Below are positions 44,938 through 53,118 of a stretch of 64,000 nucleotides of DNA, piece by piece; position 1 is the stretch's first letter; every line of letters starts with the position of its first letter. Location of the stretch: positions 139,001 to 203,000 of the forward strand of contig JAHLKT010000007.1 in NCBI GenBank assembly GCA_020444545.1, written 5' to 3'. The position numbers and the translations under genes were made by a program. Source of the DNA: Desulfarculaceae bacterium (GTDB lineage: Bacteria; Desulfobacterota; Desulfarculia; Desulfarculales; Desulfarculaceae). Below the pieces are notes generated by a model. The model had not been told where the DNA came from and made no database searches. It was given only the letters and a program-made list of their open reading frames with translations.

Positions 44938-46224
44938 TCAGCAGGCCGCCGGGCCCAGGTCGCCGCCGCAGTCGGGATAGGTGTAGGTCCCGCCCGCGTA
45001 GTTTTTCAACACCAGGTCGTTGCCGTTTTTGCCCACCACTGCCTCGGGGTACAGGGCCACCTTGCCGCCGCCGCCCGGGGCGTCGATGACAAAGGTGGGC
45101 ACCGCATAGCCGCTGGTGTGGCCCCGAAGGCCCTTGATAATCTCCAGGCCCTTGCTCACCGGGGTGCGGAAGTGGGACGAGCCCACGATGGGGTCGCACT
45201 GATACAAATAGTAGGGGCGCACCCGCATCTTCAAAAGGCCCTGCATCAGCTTGCGCATGGTCTCCACCGAGTCGTTCACCCCGGCCAGGAGCACCGTCTG
45301 GCTGCCCAGGGGGATGCCCGCGTCGGCCAAACGGGCGCAGGCCCGCGCCGTCTCCGGGGTCAGCTCCGCCGGGTGGGTGAAGTGCAGGCTCATGAACAGC
45401 GGGTGATAGCGTTTGAGCTTTTTCACCAGCTCGGCGGTTATGCGCTGGGGCAACACCGCCGGGGTCTTGGTGCCCAGGCGCAGCACCTCCACGTGGGGTA
45501 TGCGCCTGAGGCGGCCCAAGAGCCACTCCAGCCGGTCGTCGGCCATGGTCAGCGGGTCGCCGCCGGAAATGAGCACGTCGCGCACCGAGGGCGTGGCCTC
45601 GATATAGGCGATGGCCCGTTCCATGGCCTCGCGGCTGTGCACCGGCCCGTGGCTCTGATGGCCCACCAGGCCCACCATGCGCGAACGGGTGCAGTAGCGG
45701 CAGTAGGCCGCGCAAAAGCCGGTGGAGAGAAACAGCACCCGGTCGGGATAGCGGTGCACCAGACCCGGGGCGGCCATGTCGTGGTCCTCGCCCAGGGGGT
45801 CGGAGCTCTCGCCGGGGCCGGTCACTGCCTCGAACCAGGTGGGCACCATGGTGCGGCGCAGGGGATCGGCCGGGTCAACCGGGTCCATGAGGGACAGATA
45901 ATAGGGCGTGATGCCCAGGGGCAGCTTGCCGGGGCAGGTCGCGAAGGCCCGCTCCTCGGCCGGGGCCAGCTTCAGATAGCGGGACAGGCCCGCCAGGCTG
46001 GTGACCCGGTTGCGCACCTGCCAGTGCCAGTCGTTCCAAAGACTGGTGGGCAGGCCGGGGAAGTGGCGGCGGCGGAAGGCCGCGGCGCTTCGTCCCGTGG
46101 AAACGATGGCCTTGTCCGGGGCAAAAGGCTCGATAGCCGGAATCGCCCGCGGGATCTGGCCGGTTTCAGGCCAGCCTTGGTGGGGAGGCTCCAGGGCGTG
46201 GGCGCTGTTTTCGCTGCTTTTCAT
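44938..46224 (-). CDS. kamA: lysine 2,3-aminomutase (radical SAM, PLP)
   Basis: 428 residues. The radical-SAM cluster is Cys171-x3-Cys175-x2-Cys178, with carboxylate-binding Arg180. The PLP lysine is Lys388 in DAPGGGGK. Asp344 (YQCD) and Asp381 occupy the positions of Asp293 and Asp330 that bind the lysine side-chain amine in the clostridial enzyme, with constant offset, so lysine rather than glutamate is the expected substrate. The product would be beta-lysine. It has a ~46-residue longer N-terminus than the clostridial form. First gene of the operon. Confidence 0.93.
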   Translation of the reverse strand: MKSSENSAHALEPPHQGWPETGQIPRAIPAIEPFAPDKAIVSTGRSAAAFRRRHFPGLPTSLWNDWHWQVRNRVTSLAGLSRYLKLAPAEERAFATCPGKLPLGITPYYLSLMDPVDPADPLRRTMVPTWFEAVTGPGESSDPLGEDHDMAAPGLVHRYPDRVLFLSTGFCAAYCRYCTRSRMVGLVGHQSHGPVHSREAMERAIAYIEATPSVRDVLISGGDPLTMADDRLEWLLGRLRRIPHVEVLRLGTKTPAVLPQRITAELVKKLKRYHPLFMSLHFTHPAELTPETARACARLADAGIPLGSQTVLLAGVNDSVETMRKLMQGLLKMRVRPYYLYQCDPIVGSSHFRTPVSKGLEIIKGLRGHTSGYAVPTFVIDAPGGGGKVALYPEAVVGKNGNDLVLKNYAGGTYTYPDCGGDLGPAAC

Positions 46225-46328
46225 CTGTCACCCTCGTCGAGATCAAAAAATGTCTGTTTATCAAGCGGGTGCGCTGGTCTTGCCGGGCCCCCCGCCCGGG
46301 CAGGGCCCGGACGGGGAGTTTCCCTTGA

Positions 46329-46928
46329 TTACTTGAGGCCCAGGGCGGCCTTGGTAGCCTTGTCCACCTTGCCGGTGACCTTCAGGCCCTTGGCCTTCTG
46401 GAAATGCTTCAAGGCCATCTTGGTTTTTTTGCCCCATACGCCGTCCACCTTCAGCTTGGCGCCGTTGGCGTTCAGGGCGTCCTGCAGGACGCGCACCTTG
46501 GGGTTGACCTTCACGGCCTTCATGCCCTTGGCCTTCGCGGCCGGGGCCGCCTTGGCCGGAGCCGCCTTGGTCACGGCGGGAGCGGCCGGAGCCGCCTGCT
46601 CGGCGGCCATGGCCAACGGAGCGGCGCACAGAGCCATGCTCACCATCGTCGCCAGGGCCAGGCCCGTGATCTTGCCTTTGCTGCTTTTGCTCATCTCAAA
46701 CCTCTCGATCAAAATGGTTTTTGCTTCAGCCAGGCACTCCACCCGGCCCCAGACCGTAACCTCGCGCTTCAGGCGGCCCAGGAGTTCCTCTCCCCGGCCG
46801 CCGGGCGCCACCCGGTAGGTGGCCTCGTCAAAGGCGGCGATGGCCACGGCCTTCGCCTTGCCCTTGTCGTCCCACTCCACCGGGATGACCAGCCCCGTGA
46901 TCTTTTGGATTGCGGCTTTGGCGCCCAC
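46329..46928 (-). CDS. fused protein: small conserved N-domain, internal signal peptide, peptidoglycan-binding domain
   Basis: A 199-residue frame with GTG start and good AAAGGA. Residues 1-78 (GLVIPVEWDDKGKAKAVAIA ... VWGRVECLAEAKTILIERFE) look like a small stand-alone cytoplasmic protein common in deltaproteobacteria. Residue 79 is Met with its own GAGAGG and begins a signal peptide ending MAA, then an Ala/Lys/Pro linker and a peptidoglycan-binding_1 domain (VRVLQDALNANGAKLKVDGV). It could be two genes fused by loss of a stop, or an internal start at 46694 producing an exported protein. A sigma-54 promoter lies upstream. Confidence 0.72.
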   Translation of the reverse strand: MGAKAAIQKITGLVIPVEWDDKGKAKAVAIAAFDEATYRVAPGGRGEELLGRLKREVTVWGRVECLAEAKTILIERFEMSKSSKGKITGLALATMVSMALCAAPLAMAAEQAAPAAPAVTKAAPAKAAPAAKAKGMKAVKVNPKVRVLQDALNANGAKLKVDGVWGKKTKMALKHFQKAKGLKVTGKVDKATKAALGLK

Positions 46929-46970
46929 CTTGTGTCCTTTCCCACGCAGCGAGGTCTCGCCCGGGGAAGA

Positions 46971-46985
46971 GCAATCAATGTGCCA
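46971..46985 (-). promoter_or_regulatory. sigma-54 promoter upstream of fused PG-binding gene
   Basis: On the minus strand TGGCAC-ATTGA-TTGC, a near-perfect -24/-12 element with the 10-bp GG-to-GC spacing, 43 bp before the start codon. Confidence 0.82.
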
Positions 46986-47074
46986 TATTGCAACTGTCTG
47001 TTTTTGCGGGGATTTAAGCGGTAGGGCCCGACAGGAAAAAACAAAGGGGAACTAGAATTTCCCTTGGAGGAAGC

Positions 47075-48478
47075 CTACTTGAAATCGCGGGCCGAGAGGC
47101 TGTACTTGGTGAGCAGGTTCCGTAGCTGGCGGGTGGTGATGCCTGCCTGGGCGGCGGCCTGATCCATCCGGCCATTTTTGGCGGCCAACAGGCCTCGTAG
47201 ATAGCGGCTCTCCACCTCTTCCACCGCCCGGCGGCGCGCCTCGGCCAGGCTCTGGCCTTCGCCGGGCTCGGAGTCCTCGCCGGGGTGCTCCAGGGCCATG
47301 AGGTCGGCCGGGAAGCTGGCCGGGGACAAGCGGCGGCCCCGCTCCAGGATGTAGGCCCGCTCCAGGAGGTTTTCCAGCTCGCGGATGTTGCCCGGCCAGG
47401 CGTAGGCGGCCAGCGCCTGCATAACCTGCTCGTCCAACCCGCTGATGTTTTTGCCGTAGTTGCGGTTGAGCCGCTCCAGGGGAGTGCTGACCAGCAGGGG
47501 CAGGTCCTCGCGGCGGGCCCGCAGGGGGGGCAGCTCGATGGCAAAGACGTTGAGCCGGTAATAGAGGTCGTCGCGGAAGCCGCCCTCGCTGATCTTCTTG
47601 GCCAGGTCCACGTTGCTGGCCGCCACCACCCGCACGTCCACCGAGATGTCCGACTCCCCGCCCACCCGGCAGAAGGAGCCTTCCTGCAATACCTGCAAAA
47701 GCTTGATCTGGGCCGAGGGCGAGATGGTGCCCACCTCATCCAGGAAAATGGTGCCCTTGTCCGCGATCTGGAACTTGCCCAGCTTGCGGCGCTCGGCCCC
47801 GGTAAAGGAGCCCTTTTCGTGGCCGAAGAGCTCGCTTTCCACCAGGGTGTCGGGCATGGAGCCGCAGTGCACCGCCACGAAGGGCCCGCCCGAGCGCGAG
47901 GAGTGCATGTGGATCAGCCGGGCCAGCATGCTCTTGCCCGTGCCGGTTTCGCCGGTGATCAGCACCGTGGCTCGGGTGGGGGCCACCATCTCCAGCTTTT
48001 CGTAGACCTCGCGCATGAGCGGGGAGCGGGTGCGCACCAGGCCCTGGGCCTCGCCCCGCCAGAAGCTCTCGCGCAGATACTCCAGCTCTTGCTCGATGCG
48101 CTTGCGGTCGGCCAGCCCGGCCATGACCAGCTCCACCTCGTGGGGGTCCACCGGGTAGGTGAGGTAGTTGTCCGCCCCGGCCTTGACCACGGACACGGTC
48201 TGGCGGATGCGTTCCGGCGGGGTGAGCACGATGAGGGGAGGCCCCCCGGAGCGGCGGAAGCGTTCCAGGGCCGCGGCGTAGTCGGGCTCCTCACCCTCGG
48301 GAAGCAGGGAGGTGATGAAGCCGATATCCACCAGGGCTAGGTCGAAACGGCGGCGGCCCAGCAGGTCCAGACAGGCCTGGGCCGAGGCGGCGTCTTCCAG
48401 CCGTTCCCCGTGCTTGAGGGCCTTGCGCAGGCTGGCCTTGACCGTGGTCTCCGGTGTGGCCACCAGCAATGATTTCAT
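47075..48478 (-). CDS. NtrC-type sigma-54-dependent response regulator
   Basis: 467 residues. A receiver (~1-125, phosphoacceptor in LALVDIGF) is followed by an AAA+ domain (~145-385) with Walker A GETGTGKSMLARLIHMHSS, the sigma-54 contact loop GSFTGA, Walker B GTIFLDEVGTIS and the arginine-finger region, and a Fis-type helix-turn-helix at the C-terminus (MDQAAAQAGITTRQLRNLL). The ATG at 48478 is chosen because the receiver begins there. Two sigma-54 promoters lie on either side, so these are its probable targets. No cognate kinase gene is adjacent. Confidence 0.93.
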   Translation of the reverse strand: MKSLLVATPETTVKASLRKALKHGERLEDAASAQACLDLLGRRRFDLALVDIGFITSLLPEGEEPDYAAALERFRRSGGPPLIVLTPPERIRQTVSVVKAGADNYLTYPVDPHEVELVMAGLADRKRIEQELEYLRESFWRGEAQGLVRTRSPLMREVYEKLEMVAPTRATVLITGETGTGKSMLARLIHMHSSRSGGPFVAVHCGSMPDTLVESELFGHEKGSFTGAERRKLGKFQIADKGTIFLDEVGTISPSAQIKLLQVLQEGSFCRVGGESDISVDVRVVAASNVDLAKKISEGGFRDDLYYRLNVFAIELPPLRARREDLPLLVSTPLERLNRNYGKNISGLDEQVMQALAAYAWPGNIRELENLLERAYILERGRRLSPASFPADLMALEHPGEDSEPGEGQSLAEARRRAVEEVESRYLRGLLAAKNGRMDQAAAQAGITTRQLRNLLTKYSLSARDFK

Positions 48479-48633
48479 TTCCCACCCCTTGAGGGATACA
48501 GGCTTCTTAGTGCGGATTGTAGCGCCGGGAAGGCGTTTTTCCCACTGTAAAACCATGCCCCCGCCAGGGAACCGCCGGTTCCCCCGCGAAAAAGCCTTGC
48601 GCCGTTTGTGAGTCGGATCAGCACCTTACGCGA

Positions 48634-48650
48634 TGGCACTGGGATTGCTT
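48634..48650 (+). promoter_or_regulatory. sigma-54 promoter upstream of glycosyltransferase
   Basis: TGGCAC-TGGGA-TTGCTT, with GG (48635-48636) and GC (48647-48648) 10 bp apart, 73 bp before the glycosyltransferase start. It lies in the divergent gap with the activator gene, which leaves room for enhancer sites at 48480-48620. Confidence 0.85.
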
Positions 48651-48722
48651 GTGTGAGGGCATGGCTGCGCGGGCCTGGGCGCCCGCCTTTTTGGCCCTTT
48701 AACAACACCACAGGATCGATTC

Positions 48723-50153
48723 ATGGTCACCTTTTTCGCGGTCATAACTAAATTGCTGCGCTTTCTGAACGGCAAAATCTCCGGGCTGGGCAAGCTGGCC
48801 ACCCTGGGCGCGCTGATCGCCCTGGGCGTGGGCGCCTGGCTCATGGGCGACGATTTTCTGGACGAGCTGGAGATGCTAAGCCACCAACTGGAGGACTCCC
48901 CCTGGCTCAGCCTGGCCCGCCTCTCCCTGCTCATCGCCCTATTCGCCCTGGTGTGGCGCATTTACCTGGCCCTCACCTACCGGGACCACCAGCCCTGCGC
49001 GGACCATGAGCTGCCCGAAATAACCGTGGTGGTGCCGGCCTACAACGAAGGAGAGCAGGTGCTGGCCACTCTCAGGAGCCTGGCGGCCAGCGACTACCCC
49101 AGGGAAAAGATGCACCTCATCGCGGTGGACGACGGCTCCCAGGACGACACCTGGCAGTGGATGCAGGCCGCCGGCCAGGAGCTGGGCGGGCTGGTGGAGC
49201 TGATCAAGAGCCCCCAGAACCGGGGCAAACGCCACGCCCTGTACCAGGGCTTCCAGCGGGCGCGGGGCAGCGTGCTGGTCACGGTGGACAGCGACTCCGA
49301 GGTGCTGCCCGACACCCTCAGGCACTTGGTGACCCCCATCGCCAAGGACCCGGTGTGCGGCGCGGTGGCGGGCAACGTGCGGGTGCTCAACCTGAGCGAA
49401 GGCATCATCCCGCGCATGATGGAGGTGAGCTTCGTTTTCAGCTTCGACTTCATCCGCGCGGCCCAGAGCCGCATCAACACGGTTATCACCACTCCCGGGG
49501 CCCTCTCGGCCTACCGCGAGGAGGCGGTGCGGCCCCATCTGGAGGGCTGGCTCAACCAGCAGTTCTTCGGCCGCCCGGCCAACATCGGCGAGGACCGCGC
49601 CCTGACCAACATCGTGCTCAAGAACGGCTATCACGTGCTTTTCGCCCGCAAGGCCGAGGTGTTGACCAAGGTGCCCCTGCGCTACAAGGGCCTGTGCCGC
49701 ATGTTTTTGCGCTGGGCGCGCAGCAACCTGCGCGAAACCCTGGTGATGACCGGCTTCATCTTCCGGCGCTTCCGCAAGACCCCGGCCCTGGGCGCGCGGG
49801 TGAACCTGCTCATCTTCCTGTTCCGCATGACCGCCGGAGAGTGGCTCAAGCTGGGCTCCCTGGGGGTGATCCTGGTCAGCCCCTGGGTCATGGGGGTGAA
49901 CCTGCTCCTGGGCGCGGCCATCGGCGGCTCCCTGCCCGCCCTGGTCTACGTGATCCGCCAGCGCAACAGCAACTTCCTGTGGGCCTTCCCCTACGCCCTG
50001 TTCTGGATGGTGGGCCTTACCTGGATCAGCCTATGGGCCATCCTCACCCCCCACAAGAACGGCTGGCTGACCCGGGGTCTGCGCCAGCACGACGCGCCCG
50101 TCGGGGCACCGGCCCAGGAGGAAGCCGCGTTTCAACGGGTTAACTCGCTGTAA
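48723..50153 (+). CDS. membrane glycosyltransferase family 2 (hyaluronan / poly-GlcNAc synthase-like)
   Basis: 476 residues. Two N-terminal helices precede a GT-A domain with VVVPAYNEGEQV, VDDGSQDD, the DxD-like VDSDSE and the acid-base region GEDRALTN, followed by the acceptor-binding FLRWARSNLRET and three to four C-terminal helices. It should polymerise and export a UDP-sugar polysaccharide, probably an exopolysaccharide. A sigma-54 promoter upstream indicates switched expression. Confidence 0.9.
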   Translation: MVTFFAVITKLLRFLNGKISGLGKLATLGALIALGVGAWLMGDDFLDELEMLSHQLEDSPWLSLARLSLLIALFALVWRIYLALTYRDHQPCADHELPEITVVVPAYNEGEQVLATLRSLAASDYPREKMHLIAVDDGSQDDTWQWMQAAGQELGGLVELIKSPQNRGKRHALYQGFQRARGSVLVTVDSDSEVLPDTLRHLVTPIAKDPVCGAVAGNVRVLNLSEGIIPRMMEVSFVFSFDFIRAAQSRINTVITTPGALSAYREEAVRPHLEGWLNQQFFGRPANIGEDRALTNIVLKNGYHVLFARKAEVLTKVPLRYKGLCRMFLRWARSNLRETLVMTGFIFRRFRKTPALGARVNLLIFLFRMTAGEWLKLGSLGVILVSPWVMGVNLLLGAAIGGSLPALVYVIRQRNSNFLWAFPYALFWMVGLTWISLWAILTPHKNGWLTRGLRQHDAPVGAPAQEEAAFQRVNSL

Positions 50154-50172
50154 TTAATAAAAAATTATCCCG

Positions 50173-50231
50173 CAGCCCGCTCTTGGCGCGGCCAGAGGCG
50201 GGCTGAGGGGGAAACCGGGTTTCCGCTTTTT
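50173..50231 (+). terminator. tandem hairpins / terminator after glycosyltransferase
   Basis: CAGCCCGC pairs with GCGGGCTG; a second GGAAAC-CGG-GTTTCC hairpin is followed by GCTTTTT. Confidence 0.75.
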
Positions 50232-50342
50232 GGCGGCGCTTTAGTTCAGGGTCTGTAATTACGGCTAGTTACGGTTTTGCACCATTCTTGCTAATCACCT
50301 GGCCGGGGCAGAAGGGCCCCGCAACCAGCAGGAGGAATCAAG

Positions 50343-50708
50343 ATGTTCGGCAAGCTGTTCAAGCGCGAAGGCAAGCAGGAGGGCGCGGCCCAGACCGCCC
50401 AGCCCAAGGGTGAAAGGCCCCGGGACATTAACGCCTCGGTGGGCCGCGACCTGGTGGTCAAGTTCCGCGAGGACCCGGACTGGGTCTGGAAGCTCAAGCA
50501 GGTGCAGAAGCACTCGGACCAGGGCGAGCACATGCGCGATTTCCGGGTGTACGACGCGGCGGCGGCCGGGGCGCGGGGCGTGACGGTGCGCGACTTCGCC
50601 AGCCTGGACTCGCATCCCGAGCTGATCCTGTACCACGGCTGGCTCAACGTGAAAAACAACGACGCGCAGGTGGTCAGCGGCATGGGCCAGGCCCAAAAGG
50701 CCAGCTAG
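50343..50708 (+). CDS. hypothetical protein
   Basis: A 121-residue soluble protein with a strong GGAGG. The N-terminus is Lys/Gln-rich; the middle (DLVVKFREDPDWVWKLKQVQ, MRDFRVYDAAAAGARGVTVR, LILYHGWLNVKN) is likely a small alpha/beta domain. No family is recognised. It is a monocistronic unit behind the glycosyltransferase terminator. Confidence 0.65.
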   Translation: MFGKLFKREGKQEGAAQTAQPKGERPRDINASVGRDLVVKFREDPDWVWKLKQVQKHSDQGEHMRDFRVYDAAAAGARGVTVRDFASLDSHPELILYHGWLNVKNNDAQVVSGMGQAQKAS

Positions 50709-51010
50709 GCGGGTTTCTTTCAAGGTGGCCGCCGAGCTCGTCGCCATATCTTGTTTTGGATTTAGCCTTGGTCGGTCCGGCTTGTGTTGGGCCGGCCAAG
50801 TAAAAATCCATAGCTACAAAAACCTGAACTCAACCCCACCAGACAGGCGAAAAACGCCGCTGAAAGGCGTGAACGGTCCGCACCCTACCCCGTGTATAGG
50901 CCGGGACGACTTAGGCGATTTTGGGAGATGGTGCGGTCAATAAAGCTAAAATCCCGGGCTAATTTGTAAGGCACTTCGGTAGGCAAGTGACCTTGCCGCA
51001 CCATCCCCAC

Positions 51011-51223
51011 GCTTTGCATGCCGGCATCTTCTTTCCCACCGACCGCCAGATCAAAATAGCCGGAGAACAAGCCAAAGAGGTCGCCGTGTTCGCTGTGGGC
51101 GAACCGCAGCTTCCGCGCCTCCGCCGAGCCCGAAGAGTAGATATACAGGAGCAGGCCGGCCCGTTGCCATTCTCGCATGGCATCCACAGCGTCGCTGTAT
51201 ACCTGGCCCTTTGGTGCCGGCAT
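51011..51223 (-). pseudogene. mtnC: remnant of enolase-phosphatase E1 (MtnC)
   Basis: About 65 residues match the middle of MtnC, the HAD-family enolase-phosphatase of the methionine salvage pathway: GQVYSDAVDAMREWQRAG, LYIYSSGSAEARKL and LFSGYFDLAVGGK. The N-terminal DxExT nucleophile part and the C-terminal half are missing and similarity stops after the GGK segment, so no working enzyme can be made. It borders the catabolic island, suggesting the island replaced part of a former gene. Confidence 0.72.
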
Positions 51224-51431
51224 GAATTGCGTTCACCCGCCCGATTCGGTGTTCAAGGTGGAAAACCGGCGGCCGGCCCGCTCAATGGGTCGTGGGTTTT
51301 TGCGATTAAATTAAGCATGTTGGCCAAGTTGCAGACGCGACAAATGCCCAGAACCACCGCCTGCGCGACATAAGTCTGCTCGTTGAATAAAAAGTTTCCT
51401 GTTGACAGTAAATTTGTGAAGATGTTATTCA

Positions 51432-51453
51432 GAGATATTATATCTGATATCTC
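51432..51453. promoter_or_regulatory. GntR operator overlapping the promoter
   Basis: GAGATAT-N8-ATATCTC, a perfect 7-bp inverted repeat just upstream of the GntR gene. It overlaps a -10-like TATTAT (51436-51441), with TTGTGA 16 bp upstream, as expected for autorepression. Confidence 0.65.
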
Positions 51454-51465
51454 AGTTGGTCAGTT

Positions 51466-52164
51466 ATGAACCGCCACAAGGAAAACTCGCTATCCGCCGT
51501 AAAGGTGCCGCCTTCCCTAAGAGAGATGGCTTTCGACGCCATCAAGGAAGGGATCATGAGCAACACGCTCAAGGCCGGCCACACCTACAGCGAACATTCC
51601 CTGGCCAAACAACTGGGCATGTCCAAGACCCCGGTTCACGAAGCCTTGCTGGACCTTGCCCTGCGCGGCTTTGTCAACTTGGTGCCGCGCAAGGGGATCG
51701 TAATCAGGTCTCTCTCCATCGATGAGATCAAGGATCTCTACGATTTCCGCCTGGTGCTGGAAGTTGCGGTAATGCGCAAAGTGGCCGGGCACATCACCCC
51801 CTCCCAGATAGAGCGGCTGTGGGAGATACACAACGCTTGCGTGGCGGCCACCGAGGCCGACGATCATGTCGGCTACATCAAAAACGACCGCATATACCAT
51901 TCCTACATGGCCTCCCTGGCCAACAACAGCTACATGGTCGTGGCCTTGGAGAACGTGCGCGACCTCATCGATTGGATGGGGGTTCGCGCCATGACCCGTC
52001 CCGGCCGGTTGCCGGAGGTGGATGTGGAGCACGCCCTGGTAATCGAAAAGCTGGCTGAAAACGACGGCGAGGCGGCCGCCAAGGCCATGGAGGCTCACGT
52101 AAGGGCCACCGAGCACAACTCGCTCTCTTGGCATGATCGTCTTCAAATGGGGGACGAGGCTTGA
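51466..52164 (+). CDS. GntR family (FCD) transcriptional regulator
   Basis: 232 residues. The winged helix-turn-helix is at ~20-85 (YSEHSLAKQLGMSKTPVHEA, then NLVPRKGIVIRSL), followed by the helical FCD ligand domain (~95-220) with DLYDFRLVLEVAVMRKVAG and the His residues that bind metal and carboxylate ligands. It starts the catabolic island, overlaps the cyclase gene by 4 bp and likely responds to the island's substrate or product. Confidence 0.92.
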   Translation: MNRHKENSLSAVKVPPSLREMAFDAIKEGIMSNTLKAGHTYSEHSLAKQLGMSKTPVHEALLDLALRGFVNLVPRKGIVIRSLSIDEIKDLYDFRLVLEVAVMRKVAGHITPSQIERLWEIHNACVAATEADDHVGYIKNDRIYHSYMASLANNSYMVVALENVRDLIDWMGVRAMTRPGRLPEVDVEHALVIEKLAENDGEAAAKAMEAHVRATEHNSLSWHDRLQMGDEA

Positions 52165-52961
52165 ATCCCGAGGAGCTGGCCGCCTTGGCCCAAAAGGCCA
52201 AAGTTTACGACCTAGGCATGGACTATTTCGTGGGCATGCCTCATTTTCCCACCCATCCGCCTTTCACCTTTTCGCTGGGCCGGCTTCACGGGGACCTGCC
52301 ATACGGGGACGAGGGCCTGACCGCCGCCAATTGCGTCTTTTCCACTGGCGGGCACACAGGCACCCACATCGACGCCCTGGGCCACATCAGCGTGAACCGT
52401 CAAGTGCACGGGGTGGGGGACATCACCCCCTTCCAGGGTTATGAGGGCCTTAAAAAAGGCGGCATAGAGGAGGTGGACCCTATCTTCTGCAAGGGTCACC
52501 TGCTGGATATCGCGGGGCACCTGGGAGTGGATTGCCTGGAAAGCGGCTACCCCATCGACCCCCCGGCCCTTGAAGGCGCCTCCCGGGCCTGCGGGGCCGA
52601 GTTGGGCCCCGGCGATGCCGTGCTCATCCGCACCGGATGGATACAACACTTTTCCGACCCGCAAAAATACATCGGTCATGAACACGGCGCTCCGGGCCTG
52701 GTGGAAAGCGGAGCGCGCTGGTTGGCCGACAAGGGAGTCAAGTTTGTAGGCAGCGACACTTCGGCGCTTGAAAAGACGCCTTCGCCGGGATTACCGGTTC
52801 ACGGCATCCTGCTGGTGGAAAACGGAATACACATCATGGAAGTGCTCAACCTGGAGGAACTGGCGGCCGACAAGGCGGCCGATTTCTTGTTTATCGCTCT
52901 ACCTCTGAAGATAAGGGGCGGCACCGGTTCGCCCATTCGCCCCATAGCTGTCGTTTTATAG
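52161..52961 (+). CDS. cyclase family metal-dependent hydrolase
   Basis: 266 residues of the cyclase / kynurenine-formamidase family. The metal motif is FSTGGHTGTHIDALGH (H-x-G-T-H-x-D-x-x-x-H), with DAVLIRTGW and a later GSDTSALEKTPSPGLPVH. Members hydrolyse N-formyl amides, cyclic imides or isatin. The TTG start overlaps the GntR stop. In this context an amide- or ring-opening hydrolase for the same substrate as the oxoprolinase subunits is likely. Cytoplasmic. Confidence 0.88.
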   Translation: MNPEELAALAQKAKVYDLGMDYFVGMPHFPTHPPFTFSLGRLHGDLPYGDEGLTAANCVFSTGGHTGTHIDALGHISVNRQVHGVGDITPFQGYEGLKKGGIEEVDPIFCKGHLLDIAGHLGVDCLESGYPIDPPALEGASRACGAELGPGDAVLIRTGWIQHFSDPQKYIGHEHGAPGLVESGARWLADKGVKFVGSDTSALEKTPSPGLPVHGILLVENGIHIMEVLNLEELAADKAADFLFIALPLKIRGGTGSPIRPIAVVL

Positions 52962-53118
52962 GCGAAATTGCGCCTGCCCAAGCGAAGAGGCCGGGGAAAT
53001 CCGCCCCTTGCGGCCTCGTGGGGCCATCACCAGGCACCAGCCGGAGAACACCGGGTCTTTTGCCGAACTTTGCCGGTAAGGCTCTAGAGGATAAATAGCA
53101 AAATAAGGAGGCATTGCA

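Larger units (their letters stand above)
50709..51465. other. degraded intergenic region
   Basis: Apart from an mtnC fragment on the minus strand and the regulator promoter at the right end, no intact gene is supported. Short open frames lack ribosome sites or family features. The region looks like an old insertion or deletion scar. Confidence 0.6.

Noticed and set aside
44938-46224. Aminomutase as glutamate 2,3-aminomutase or EF-P lysine mutase EpmB
   Set aside because: The two Asp residues that bind the lysine side chain are kept, and the long form with intact PLP tail argues against EpmB; no efp or epmA is nearby.
50725-50943. Small ORF downstream of the hypothetical gene at 50343
   Set aside because: No ribosome site and no domain; its composition is that of non-coding sequence next to the mtnC remnant.
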